Assembly (NCBI GenBank): GCA_022410635.1
Contig: JAJVDF010000194.1
Span: 814,008 to 878,007 of the forward strand
Direction: 5' to 3'
Length of the DNA: 64,000 bases
Source: Tretioscincus oriximinensis
Taxonomy: Eukaryota > Chordata > Lepidosauria > Squamata > Gymnophthalmidae
Part shown: one piece after another, positions 14,082 to 24,575 of the stretch
How the letters are laid out: every line of letters starts with the position of its first letter
Position numbering within the stretch: the first letter of the stretch is position 1
Program-made: the position numbers and the translations under genes
Notes under the pieces: generated by a model
The model's database searches: none
Seen by the model: the letters and a program-made list of their open reading frames with translations, nothing else
Told to the model about the DNA's origin: nothing

Positions 14082-14648
14082 AGAGGAAGCAAAGCTTTTG
14101 GAACTTACATATCTGCTCCAAATAGGCATGAATTTGGTGCACACAAACAAACATTCTTCCATTGTTTTAGGGAGCGTATTCAAATCTCTTGATCTCAATT
14201 ATGAATCATTTAACCATTCAGTTTTGAAAACTCCATACAGCCCCCATGTTTCTTTACTCTTCTCCTTATGTACTACCATCTCAGAACTGTACTCCCTTGA
14301 AAAATATCTGATACACACCCTAATAACTATTATCTTTATTTTCTTTTAAATGTTTATCATCAAAACTGGTACTCTGTGAGCCATTTCATTAGTACTGTGC
14401 TATGCTTAGTAGAATACTATGCTTTGCCAGACTAACTTCCCTACTTTTAATACAGTTCTACAAAGATCCTTTCCTTTGAAGCTTGTCACACGTCAGGCCC
14501 TTCTTTCTTTTCCAGCACAATTCTAAGTAATCTTGCTCTCTTAAAGGTTCTGTGAAACAGACTTGCACAGTATAGATGTTACTATAATGGAACATCTTCA
14601 TATAAAAATTCCAATATGGACTTGGGCCTTATTACCCACATATGTCTA
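14082..14648. other. Intron sequence, nothing recognised
   Basis: No element or gene identified. Confidence 0.4.
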
Positions 14649-14817
14649 GCAAAGGAGCTAGCAGCACTTTGAGACTAACTTGAGAAAAGTGGGTGGCATA
14701 AGCTTTCGTAGACACGTCTACTTCTTCAGTGTGCATCTGAAGAAGTAGACATGTCTACGAAAGCTTATGCCACCCACTTTTCTCAAGTTATTCTCAAAGT
14801 GCTGCTAGCTCCTTTGC
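14649..14817. mobile_element. 169-bp near-perfect fold-back element
   Basis: Two arms of roughly 80 bp are almost exact reverse complements, from GCAAAGGAGCTAGCAGCACT to AGTGCTGCTAGCTCCTTTGC, separated by a loop of about 10 nt near 14731. It would form a very stable DNA or RNA hairpin. It is likely a fold-back or MITE-like form of a dispersed vertebrate repeat. The right arm contains a hammerhead-like motif, annotated separately. Confidence 0.75.
14733..14770 (+). ncRNA. Hammerhead-ribozyme-like motif in fold-back element
   Basis: Order on the plus strand: GCAT (14733-14736), CTGAAGA core (14737-14743), one extra A, stem II GTAGAC/GTCTAC with an AT loop (14745-14758), GAA (14759-14761), a one-pair stem III A-GC-T (14762-14765), T at the cleavage position (14766), and ATGC (14767-14770) pairing with GCAT as stem I. 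This is type-I hammerhead order with CTGANGA and GAA cores intact. The extra A between core and stem II and the minimal stem III are non-ideal, so activity is uncertain. Confidence 0.4.
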
Positions 14818-15894
14818 CGGACTTTCTACTAGACTAACGTGGCTATTTCTCTGAAATTGACTACACACATATGTGTTTTCCCCAGCACGGTCATGTACTT
14901 ATCTTAAGATCCACTAGGGAAGCAATGCTTGCCACATCTGTCTCAGCTGACCATAACTTAAAAGAAAAAAAAAGCTTTTCCAGTATTTGCGCATCAGATA
15001 CAGAACATCCCTCCCACAGAGATCAGAATTACACTAACACTCCATGGTTTCTTGCAGCAGGAGAAAGCTTCTATTTCTTCAGGCATTTGGACCAACCAAT
15101 CTGAATTATCTGCTGATTTTAGATGGGTTTTGTTTTTGTTTTCAGAACAAGTCCTATGAAGAGTGGTATGTAAATCTTATAAAGAGAATATGTTTTAAAA
15201 AAACATCTATAATAATTCCCTATGGTGGAACAGACCTCCCAAGAGAACCATGAAGTTTATGACAACATCTGCTTAGGCAGTAAAGTAAATGAGTGGGGCT
15301 TCTAATTAATGCATGGGTTAGAAGATGTCAAGCTTCACTTGTAGGAATGTTCAGGAGTCTGGGAGCTCGTGTTTAAGTATATGTGGTTACCAAGCCCAAT
15401 AAATGAAACTTTCAAAGGCTTTTCCTAAATCTACAAGAGGGCAAAGAAGTCTTGAGTTATTCAGTGAAATCTTAGAACAGAGATATGTGCTATTCAATTC
15501 GATTCTGAAAGCTAGCTGAATTTCTGTGTCCATCACATCTTCAGAGTCATCAATTCTTCATCAGAGATGCTGACTACTCTAATATTCAAGTACGATGCAC
15601 AGTATTTTAAAAATTCATCAGAATGCACAAACTTTCTATCTTAACACAAAATGCTGCAGTGTACCAATGGACTGGGCTCTTTAATATTAACCATAACAGT
15701 TTGCTTTTTCCTTGAGAGTATCAGGTTGCATACCACAGCATTAGATAAGTTTCCTTGGCTCCACTGCAGCCAATTCAGTAGTCACAATCTCGATTGGCAA
15801 ACTTTCTGGATTAAGCAAAGTTATATATGTTCTTCTTAAAGTATATATTGCCAGCATACAGTGTATTGCTTGTATTAAGACCCTATGAAATTTA
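14818..15894. other. Intron sequence, nothing recognised
   Basis: No repeat or gene was supported. Confidence 0.4.
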
Positions 15895-16565
15895 AGAAGA
15901 GTCCTGCTAGATCAGGTTATAGTCCTTCAGGTTCAGCAATCAATTGCTTCTAAGCATTCTCAAGGAAAAAGGTTCAATTGCTCTAGTCCTCCTGTCAATC
16001 ATTTCTGAAACAACCCGCTAGAGCCTTCAACTTAGACATTGATTCCACTGTCCATTAATATACTTGTCTTTTATGACTATGTCTTTCTTAAAACTGATTT
16101 ATTCTGATAATAAATTTCTTCTGGGTTTTCTTTTTCAAAAAATCTTATTAGTTGTAACTCCCCTTCCCAGCAGCTTCAGTGTCCTCTGGTACTAAGGTTG
16201 TGCAATATATATTTTCCATCTCATGCATGATTTTATATACTTTGATTAGATCACTTCTTAAAGGCCATCTTTTAAGACCAAGCAATCCAAATGTGTTCCA
16301 GCATTATTATCACTATAGCTATCCTATGCTACATGTTTTCCAACTCCACAATATTCTTTATGCATGCTGGTGACCCAAACTCTACACAATATTCCAAATG
16401 TGGCTTCACCGTAGATAGATAAGGAAGCACAATGGTACCTGCCAGCTTTTTTTTTGTATATGTACTAATTATGCCAGCACTGAATTTGCTTTTTTCCCCA
16501 CTGTCATGTCACACTGGTTGACACTTTTACTGAACTATCCATCAGAACCCTAAGATCCTTTCTTG
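15895..16565 (-). mobile_element. CR1 LINE 3' region fragment
   Basis: Reverse-complement phrases match the CR1 3' part: the 'TGTGGCTTCACC' and 'CACAATATTCCAAATGTGG' block near 16385-16415, 'GATTAGATCACTTCTTAAAGG' near 16245, and 'CATCAGAACCCTAAGATCC' near 16541. It is truncated and frameshifted. Confidence 0.65.
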
Positions 16566-17039
16566 GTCTGTTACAAAAATCACTTGCCAGCACCTGCCCT
16601 GCCTCTCCTCCTTTCTCCTTCCCTTTCCCTACTCCATCTGCCTCCCAGCAGTCTGATGGACTCCTGGCAGCTGCAGTGCATTAAAGACCCAGGACAGCTG
16701 CCATCAGGCCTGCTGCTAGGATAGTAGTGACCGCAACACTGCCCTGCACCTGCCCTGAAAGGAGTGGAAGTATGGGAAAAGGCATGCTGAGCAGCCAACT
16801 GGCATGCATGCATACAAGCATCAACCCCATCCATTTCTACTGCAGCATCCACATCAGGTACTGCAATGGAGAACAAACCAAAATCCCACAAATTTTTAAA
16901 ATTGGGTTATCAAACTCAATTTTTAAAAATCAGGGACTTACCACTCCAAATCTGGTATTTCATTCTAAATTCCAAGGAATTTAGCTGGACCATTCCATAA
17001 CCTTCTATATAGGTTATTATTAATAAGTTCTTCCCACAC
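16566..17039. other. GC-richer segment and short palindromes, unclassified
   Basis: 16580-16870 is richer in C and G than its surroundings, and the segment ends in short AT palindromes near 16895-16930. It could be a DNA transposon interior. No family or frame was recognised. Confidence 0.3.
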
Positions 17040-17565
17040 ATCCACGCCTCTTAAGATTGCAGGGCTATCAAGAGGGTCTTCTCCAGAAGACCTTGAGGTG
17101 GAAACAGATCTATATGAGGCACTCCTCTAGATATTTGGGGCCCAAGCCATTTAAGATCTTATAAGTCAATGCTGGTTATCTAGGCTTGGTAGCAAATGGG
17201 CAGCCAGTACAGTTCACTTAGGTCTGGCACAAAGGTGAGTCAGGTCAACTGTGCCAGTTAGCAGCTCAGCTGCTTCTGAACCATCCTCAAGAGGAGCCTT
17301 GTGGCCAGGTTGTTTCCGTCCAGAAAGGTCCGTAGCTGTGGTTGGAATAGGCACTTCTAACCACGACCTGCACCTGTGTCAATGCAGAGTCCAAGAACAT
17401 CCCCATATTATCATCCTGTTCCTCCCAGGACAAAGAAACCCCATCAAGGACAGAATTTATCCCTCTTTCAGACCTCCATCCTGTCTGAATTCAGCTTCAA
17501 TTTAGTGGCTCCCATTACTATCTCCAAATACCTATTAAGCTCTTTGATTGTCTCTCCTGGTTCAG
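17040..17565 (-). mobile_element. L2 LINE 3' fragment
   Basis: It shares phrases such as 'TTTGGGGCCCAAGCCATTTA' and 'GGCAGCCAGTACAGTTC' with the L2 copies at 43545, 55860 and 59880. All run in the minus direction. It is interrupted at its far end by the 82-bp MITE at 17581. Confidence 0.65.
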
Positions 17566-17580
17566 TTTTTTTAATCCAAA

Positions 17581-17662
17581 TATACTGCTCAAAACAATTA
17601 AGGGAACACTTTAACATACACTGTTACATTAAAATGTTCCCTTAATTGTTTTGAGCAGTATA
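17581..17662. mobile_element. 82-bp palindromic MITE, copy 2 (Tc1/mariner-like)
   Basis: The ends are identical to copy 1 at 1866 (TACTGCTCAAAACAATTAAG and its reverse complement), but the arms here are nearly perfect. The TA dinucleotide is present on both sides. The better-kept palindrome suggests a younger insertion than copy 1, or gene conversion between the arms. Confidence 0.8.
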
Positions 17663-20214
17663 TATAAAATCAAACACAAAAGGTTAAGAGGAAACAAACT
17701 ATTTATGAATACAGTTAAAAAACTATCTAGCCCACTACGAAGTTTGAAATGCCTCTCTGCTTTGGCAGCCTGACAATCTTTCTACAAAAATGTGAATGTA
17801 CTTATTCTTGCCCAATTTGTATGCTATTCTTCCTACACTGATTAACTATCAACTTAGATACGTTCCTCTCCCCACATTCTTTTTACTGCTTTCCTTGCAA
17901 GAATTTCCAGAACACTTGGGGCTGCGCAAGAACCACTAGGTAAATGGAACTTGTACTTATATAAATTATTTTGACTCTAGGACTATATTTTATTAGAGCA
18001 GAATACAGATTGTGCCCTTTTCCTATTCCGTAAATGAAATACTGTACACACAGTTATAAAGACAGTTCAGTTTTCTGGCTTGAGTGAAAGATAAACATTG
18101 GTATATTTACTCACTAAATATGCAGGATTTTAATCGGCTTGTCCACAATAAACAGTTAAAAAGACATATTTTCCAGTGATAGGTAAAGATTATACTGTAA
18201 CCAACAAGAATGTGCAAGCCAGCAGTATTCAACCCCAAGACTTCCATGCCAAAACCAAGATAGTTTGTTATAATACTAAAGAAACACTGAAATTTTAGAA
18301 AACGGTATATTTTACAATAGTTAGAAAAAGGAATGCATGAACACTTTAAAAACTACAAGTCCCACAAATCCATTTCATATACTGTATTTATTTTTCTATA
18401 GGAAAGCCTGATCAGCACATTTGGCACAAGTAAGTTGAAAAAGTAACTGAAACCTTTCCTGCTATGCACACATGAAACACAAGAAATAAATGCTATTAAA
18501 GATGTTCCAATTGCTACAAAATTCAAATAGCTAACCTGAAATTCAGTATTTTGGTTTCCTAAGCAAAAACTTTAAGGAACATTAAAAATCTAGACATATG
18601 GAGAGTCAGGAACTCTTGAACTCTTTTTATGGTTTATTATTTCTAAGATGTATTTATGTAGGAAAGAATGAACTTTCTGATTTGCCCACCTTCACATTTT
18701 AAGACAGAATTGCATTCTTCTCAACTTCATTTTCAAATACTAAAAGGAATTCCATCTTTATGGCAGACACGAAGAGATTTCATAATGATAAACAATTAAA
18801 GCGAAATAATTCTATGTATGCTCCATAATGTAACTGAAACCTAGCTTCGGTAGATTTCTAGTTAATGTAATTAACCCACAATTTTCAGAACAATTACTTC
18901 TTTTCAAGGCAATCTCTACACAAGGTAAAGCCAACAATTCTCTTGGCACGCCACTGGGAAAGCCGAGCATAGTCAGCGAATCCAGCAATGATGTTAAATT
19001 TCCCTTAATACTTCTACTTATCCACATAGGGCAAGGACATATATGATTGGTCCACTGGGAACTTACAGGAGCCAGCCAAGAGCACCAAAAATGTAAAGAC
19101 CTGTTCTTCAACTTGGCTACCATTAAACCCTAAAAAGTGTTTGTGAAATCTGCACAAAGAGCATTCATGCCAATTATAGATTATACTTAAGGCATATGAG
19201 GGGTTCCTAAGTTCAAGAACACAAATAGTCAGTGGAGCATCTCCAAAGTGCAACAGTACTTGAAGTCCTATTTGCACTTACCAATTTTCTGAACGTTTTG
19301 ATCCTCTGCTAATGGAGAAGCAGCTACCAGAGAAGATTGGGCTCATGGCACATTCTCAAAATTTTATCCCTGACCTTAAACCTCCAAAAACATTACCAAA
19401 CCACAATGTACAAGTTACCATACAGGGTAAAGCTGTGTGACAATGAAACAGAACACAACTCTGAACTTTTCTGCAACTTTTACAAACACAATCCCTTATT
19501 TACAAGTTTGACATTCCCAAAGCAATGAATGATGTATGCAGAACTAATCGGTTGTACTTACCTAAATTTAAAATGAAAAGCAATGCCTGATAAAAGTGAA
19601 CAAGTTTTCTTTCTTTTTAACTTCCTATTTCTTGTAAAGAAACTCAGAATAGAATTTCTGACCTAAATGGACTTTAAAAGATACAATATATGTGCTTCAT
19701 GTAAATATTGTAATTTTGGAAATTCATTAAAATACATTTTAAAAAAGGAAAAATATGAAAGAGGAATTATAAAGCAAAACTCATTTTTAGGATCAATGCT
19801 GTTTTTCATTCCTAAAGCAGTATTTGGTGCACTTTCAAAATTTATTTTAGGGTTATTATTCAATAAAAATTCATATAGAAACATTTTGCACTTAAAACTG
19901 ATTATAAAATGCCAGAATAGGAGAAGCGTAAACAATAAGCAAGCCTGTTGCTAAGCATTAAGTAAAACTTTTCTTTAAAAAAAATGACAAAACTTGGAAT
20001 ATAATGTAAAAATAGGAATGAAGCACATTTCGACCAATAATAAACTGTATTAGCAGGAAATTCCAGAACAAGTATCATGTGGATATAGCCTAAGCCAGCG
20101 TAACCTCAACCAAAATAGGATTCCTTTAAATTTCTGGGCACAGGACTCCATAGCGCATCTCTTTAACCTGCCCTTTGCCTGAAAAACTGCTTTCCCTTTC
20201 CATGTTTCTGATAT
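17663..20214. other. AT-rich intron, nothing recognised
   Basis: No repeat or gene was recognised. Reading frames at 18812-19277 and 19663-19954 lack any recognisable feature. Confidence 0.4.
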
Positions 20215-20310
20215 TGCTGTTATGTTAATTGTCAATATGTTAATTTGGGTTTTATTGATAACTGCCCCGAGACCTTCGGCTACAGGCCAATATAGAAATG
20301 CAAAGAAACA
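20215..20310 (+). mobile_element. L2 LINE 3' end fragment
   Basis: 'GCCCCGAGACCTTCGGCTACAG..AATATAGAAATGCAAA' is the plus-sense L2 3' terminus. A short, old copy. Confidence 0.5.
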
Positions 20311-20426
20311 AAATTACATGCAATACGCATCTCATTGGGATTCAATTTTAATTTTGTGTATATCTAATCCATCTATACTTCTCACTCATAAGGAAGAGGG
20401 AGCTTGATATTGTCAGCATACTAAAA

Positions 20427-20700
20427 AAGAAGAACTGGGTTGTTATACCCTGCTTTTCTCACCTTTCAAAGGGACTCAAAGCGGCTTACAAGGATATTTT
20501 TGCCCGAAGGCTTACATTCTATCTTCCCCACTAGGCTGTGGTGATTCCCATGTATCTACTTGCAGTCAGTTGCAATTTCTTACAATTCATGCTTTTGAAT
20601 AGCTGGGTTGGCTAGAACTACGTCCAACACAGGGCTTCGAAACCCGATCTCCCAGATGAGAGATGGTTTCCTTAGTGACTGAGCGATCCGTGTCTGCACC
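20427..20700 (-). mobile_element. tRNA-derived SINE, copy 1
   Basis: Read on the minus strand: a tRNA-like head (GATCGCTCAGTCACTAAGG), a central body, then CTTTGAGTCCCTTTGAAAGG and a TTCTT tail. It closely matches copy 2 at 21076 but lacks about 35 bp next to the head. In squamates such SINEs use LINE reverse transcriptase in trans through their shared 3' end. Confidence 0.7.
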
Positions 20701-21075
20701 CCCTCCACAAAACTCTTGATTTCTCAGCCACAAATACCAGTATTGAGAAAAGGGACTGAAATTTTTCTGCAGGTGGCTCTCAATGCATTGTGAACAGCTT
20801 TAGCTGCATGCCTGGAGGGAAGCTTGGAGGTCTCAGTTTTGTGCCATTTGGCTGAATATTAACTCTTAGAGAAAGGATTGGCACGGAAACATCTCTGATC
20901 TCAAGCAACATTTTAGAAAGCAACACAAATGAAACCCAGAGGAATCTACAAAACAAATAGAGACAAATGGTCAGGTTTCCTCTACCTGCATGGACTTCTT
21001 TGGTGCTTTAGGATGGGTACATTGACCACACCAGAGCACTTAACAAACAGCAAGTCATTTTTTTGTGATGGAAAG
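20701..21075. other. Unique spacer between two SINE copies
   Basis: No feature recognised. It lies between two SINEs in the same orientation. Confidence 0.4.
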
Positions 21076-21386
21076 AGTAGAAGAAGAACTTGGTTCTTAT
21101 ATCCCGCTTTTCTCACCTTTCAAAGGGACTCAAAGCGGCTTACAAGGANATATTTTGCCCGAAGGCTTCCATTCTATCTTCCCCACCAGGCAATGGTGGT
21201 TCCCATGTATCTACTTGCAGTCAGTTGCAATTCCTTGCAATTCATGCTTTCGAATAGCTGGGTTGGCTAGAGCTACAGGCTAGTGGAAGGTGCTCACCCC
21301 TCCCCACGTCCCACACAGGGATTCAAAACCCCATCTCCCAGGCGAGAGACGGATTCCTAAGCGACTGAGCTATCCGTGCCTGCACC
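21076..21386 (-). mobile_element. tRNA-derived SINE, copy 2 (fuller length)
   Basis: On the minus strand the head carries an A-box-like TAGCTCAGTCG and a B-box-like GTTTTGAATCC, the internal RNA polymerase III promoter layout. The 3' part reads AAGCCGCTTTGAGTCCC and AAGCGGGATATAAGAACC, followed by a TTCTTC tail. It keeps the segment missing from copy 1. N at 21150. Not a functional tRNA gene, because the body runs straight on into SINE sequence. Confidence 0.75.
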
Positions 21387-22478
21387 TGAGTATTGCAAAG
21401 TATGGTGCTGGGATTTAAGGAATCCCATCTGCCTATATAGCTATAATGGAGAAAGTTCCTTCTTAGCATGGGAGGGGCTAGCAAGCAGACCGAGGTTAAG
21501 AAAGCAAACATGACTAGCTGTAATAGAAATAAGGTTGTGATACACCACAATTATTTTGAAAGTGAGTTCAAACAAAAAGAACAACAAACTACCATATGCA
21601 GTGCCTCACTTCGATGTACCTGGAGTCTTGGACGCTTGACTACCCTACAGCTCCTACAAACCAACTTTGAGATTGTTTGGAAGTTCTAGCAGAAAACCAC
21701 AGCTATAGTATATTGGTGACCATAAAACACTCCTTCTATCGGAGAGTCTTCTTCCACAGAACATGCAACTTCAGGAAGGATGTCTATGTAACACTGAAGA
21801 AGAAAGAGGACACTTGTCTAGCTAGTCTAATCAATTGAATCAATCGTAGTGATAAATGGGATGACAAATAGTACAGCCAGATAATTCTTCCATCCTTGAA
21901 AGTGAGGGTTTTTTTTGTAACAGTTCACAATTTCATGAAGAAGTGTCTGGCAACACCCATATTTTGAATGATTTCTGTAACAGACTCTAGTCTTTTCAAG
22001 AAACCAAAATTATGATTTCAACAAGAACTCAAAGACCAATTGAATATTCAGCAACGATTCCAAATGAAGCCTGAATATTCATGCAGCAGGCATTTGAACC
22101 TTGTGGGGTTTTTTACTCACAAGTTTAATGTATCTGTGACAGGTAACTCTACAAAGTTTCAATAACTATTACCTTTATGTTATGATGACCTGTTTGAGAC
22201 CCTATGCAATTTTATCTGTTGGCTCTCCTATATCACATCAGAAGTGATGCACTTGACTACAGGATGTGAAGGAAAGGTGGAGAAGGCAGACAAAGCAAAT
22301 GAAAGTGACATGAAAATATTTCTCTGAGAAGCCTAATGATCACCTAGAAAGGCTTTCCACTGATCCTCCACCCTGAAGAATTAAGTGGCACCAATCTTAA
22401 CTACTATGTTGCTATCAGCTTGATTATGTTTGGTTTACAAATCTCAACACCCATAGTAATCTTTGAAATCAATTCATC
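21387..22478. other. Intron sequence, nothing recognised
   Basis: No repeat or gene was supported. Confidence 0.4.
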
Positions 22479-22889
22479 CACTAACCCAGTGATGCGGAAC
22501 CCTTTTTCTGCCAAGGANATTTTGAATATTGGTAATATCACTCGAGGTCTATAATTGCTTCCCACTACCAGGCCACATCCCTGCCTGCCCAGGTCACATC
22601 CCCAACCAGGCCACACTCCATCCTTCTGCCATGCCCCCCACCCGGCCCATAAAATTATGACTTTTCAATGTCCTCCAGCCCCAGTCCTACCTTTCTTGCC
22701 CTTCTACCTCACTTTCCTCTCTCATTTTATTTCACTTCGGTTTTAACAAAGCGAGGAACCATTATTTAGCCAGGAAAGCCAGGTGCCAGACTAAATGTTT
22801 CCTTGGGGAGAATGTTCCGGGCCGAATTAAATGGTTCCATGTTGCAAATTTGCCCTTCGGGCTTTAGATTCCTTATCTCTGCACTAACC
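22479..22889. mobile_element. hAT MITE with perfect 8-bp target duplication
   Basis: The element is 22487-22881 (395 bp). The left end CAGTGATGCGGAACCC and the reverse-complemented right end CAGAGATAAGGAATCT are imperfect inverted repeats. The flanks CACTAACC at 22479-22486 and 22882-22889 are identical, the 8-bp duplication typical of hAT. No transposase frame. N at 22518. Confidence 0.85.
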
Positions 22890-24473
22890 CTTGTAATCAA
22901 CACTTTGGGAATACCATACTGGAAGATTCAAGTTTCCTATGATAAAGATAGTAGGGTGCTTAAGGTTTTACTGTTTCCCTTCCTGCCACATAGGAATGAG
23001 AATTAATATCATGATTGGTGTTCAATACTTAAGATATGGAAGGTCCAGTTTAAATTCCTATTTAGATACAAGATTTGCTAATGTAGCTTTAGGATGGCCA
23101 CTATCCGCACTAGGTCTTAACCTGGACTGTAACTCAGAATAGGGACATGCCACCCACCTGGGTTTTGCTTAATCTGCATCTCACATATGGATGGCAGATC
23201 CCTATTCTGAAATATAATATAGAATAAGGCCCAAAGCAGAAAAGGTCACAAAGCTACAAGAACCCAAATGGCATGTGGGGGGGCGGGGGGCAGTGGACAT
23301 TGTAGCAGGTCCAACATATACATATTGTTAATCATAATCATCCAGTAGATATCGACTGGCATTCTCAGACTTGCTATATAAATACTCCTTTTCAATGTTT
23401 CTGTCATGGAGGATAGAAAGGCATCTTCAAATCTAAAGTGAAATTACAGTCATTACAGTAAGAACTAAGAACACTCCGCTTAGTTGCATACCAAAATCCC
23501 TCTATCAGCAAAGCAAAATATTACCTGCTTAAAGATTAACTTACCCCCAGGAGACTGAATCTAATTTGAAACAAATTCCAAGCATTATAGTCAGTCATAG
23601 TTTCTTACTACCCATAATTCACTAACCCGATAATCAAAACTATGTTTTGAGCATTTTAATGAAACATGCAGAAAGTATTCAAAAGAAAAGAAGAAAAATA
23701 AAATATCTTACACATTGTTTATTAGTAATAAAAAAGCATCCTTTTGCCATAAAGACTTGCAAAGTCAGCAGTGGTTGGATTGTTCAAAGAAATTCACTCA
23801 CAGAGTCTATATAGCAATGAAAACAAATTAAAAACAAAACAGTCTGCAATACTCATTTAAAATAACATCATTTCACATATATTACATCTACCCATCAGTT
23901 TAATCGTGACATTATCTACATAGTGATGACATCAGATTTTATGACTTTTTGTTCATAATTTATTGAACTGCCATTCAATTTTCTACATCGTGAACAAGAA
24001 GCATGGGGCTGCTTCTGAATTCTACACACTGGCGTGCAATAGAAAGTTTATTTCCAACGGAAATCAGCTATAACGAGGAGGACATGACGGCAGCAATTCA
24101 CATGACAGCTACTGGTTCTAACCTATAAACAAAGGCGAGGAGCAAAGGGTCTTGATCTCTGAAAGTGAAAGCTGGGGGATTGCTAAGGGCCAATTTGCAG
24201 AACCAGATTTCATATGCCATTTGGGCTGTTTCACAATCCAGAACACTATACAAAAGTCTTCTGATGGAGCATTTCAGAGGACAATTTTTGCACCAGGGAT
24301 GCTCCATTAATAAAGACCATGTAGAAGCTGCCCCCAATGTGATTAGAATCCAAATTCCACTTGTTCCATTAAGCATAGCTTATGACAGGATCTGGAACTC
24401 AACAATATTTGGAGTTTTGTAGAGTAACTGGATANGCCTGGCATTTACTGGACACACCTAGCAAGTTCCTTTT
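22890..24473. other. Intron sequence, no gene recognised
   Basis: A G-rich run near 23277-23290 (GGGGGGGCGGGGGG) could form a quadruplex. 23990-24420 is not recognisably repetitive. Nothing else was identified. Confidence 0.4.
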
Positions 24474-24575
24474 TTTAGAATAGAATAGAATAGAATTCTT
24501 TATTGGCCAAGTGTGATTGGACACACAAGGAATTTGTCTTTGGTGCATATTCTCTCAGTATACATATATGCTGTT
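24474..24575 (-). mobile_element. Squamate LINE 3' end with (AATAG)n tail
   Basis: AGAATAGAATAGAATAGAAT followed by CTTTATTGGCCAAGTGTGAT and CACACAAGGAATTTGTC is a motif I recognise as common in lizard and snake LINE 3' ends, possibly the Rex1/CR1 group. The family name is uncertain. This fragment supports a squamate source. Confidence 0.5.

Noticed and set aside
21300..21386. Possible tRNA gene on the minus strand
   Set aside because: A and B boxes are present, but the sequence runs on into a SINE body and has a matching copy nearby; it is a SINE head.
24098..24422. Overlapping ORFs on both strands as a conserved exon
   Set aside because: No recognisable domain or splice context; kept only as unclassified intron.
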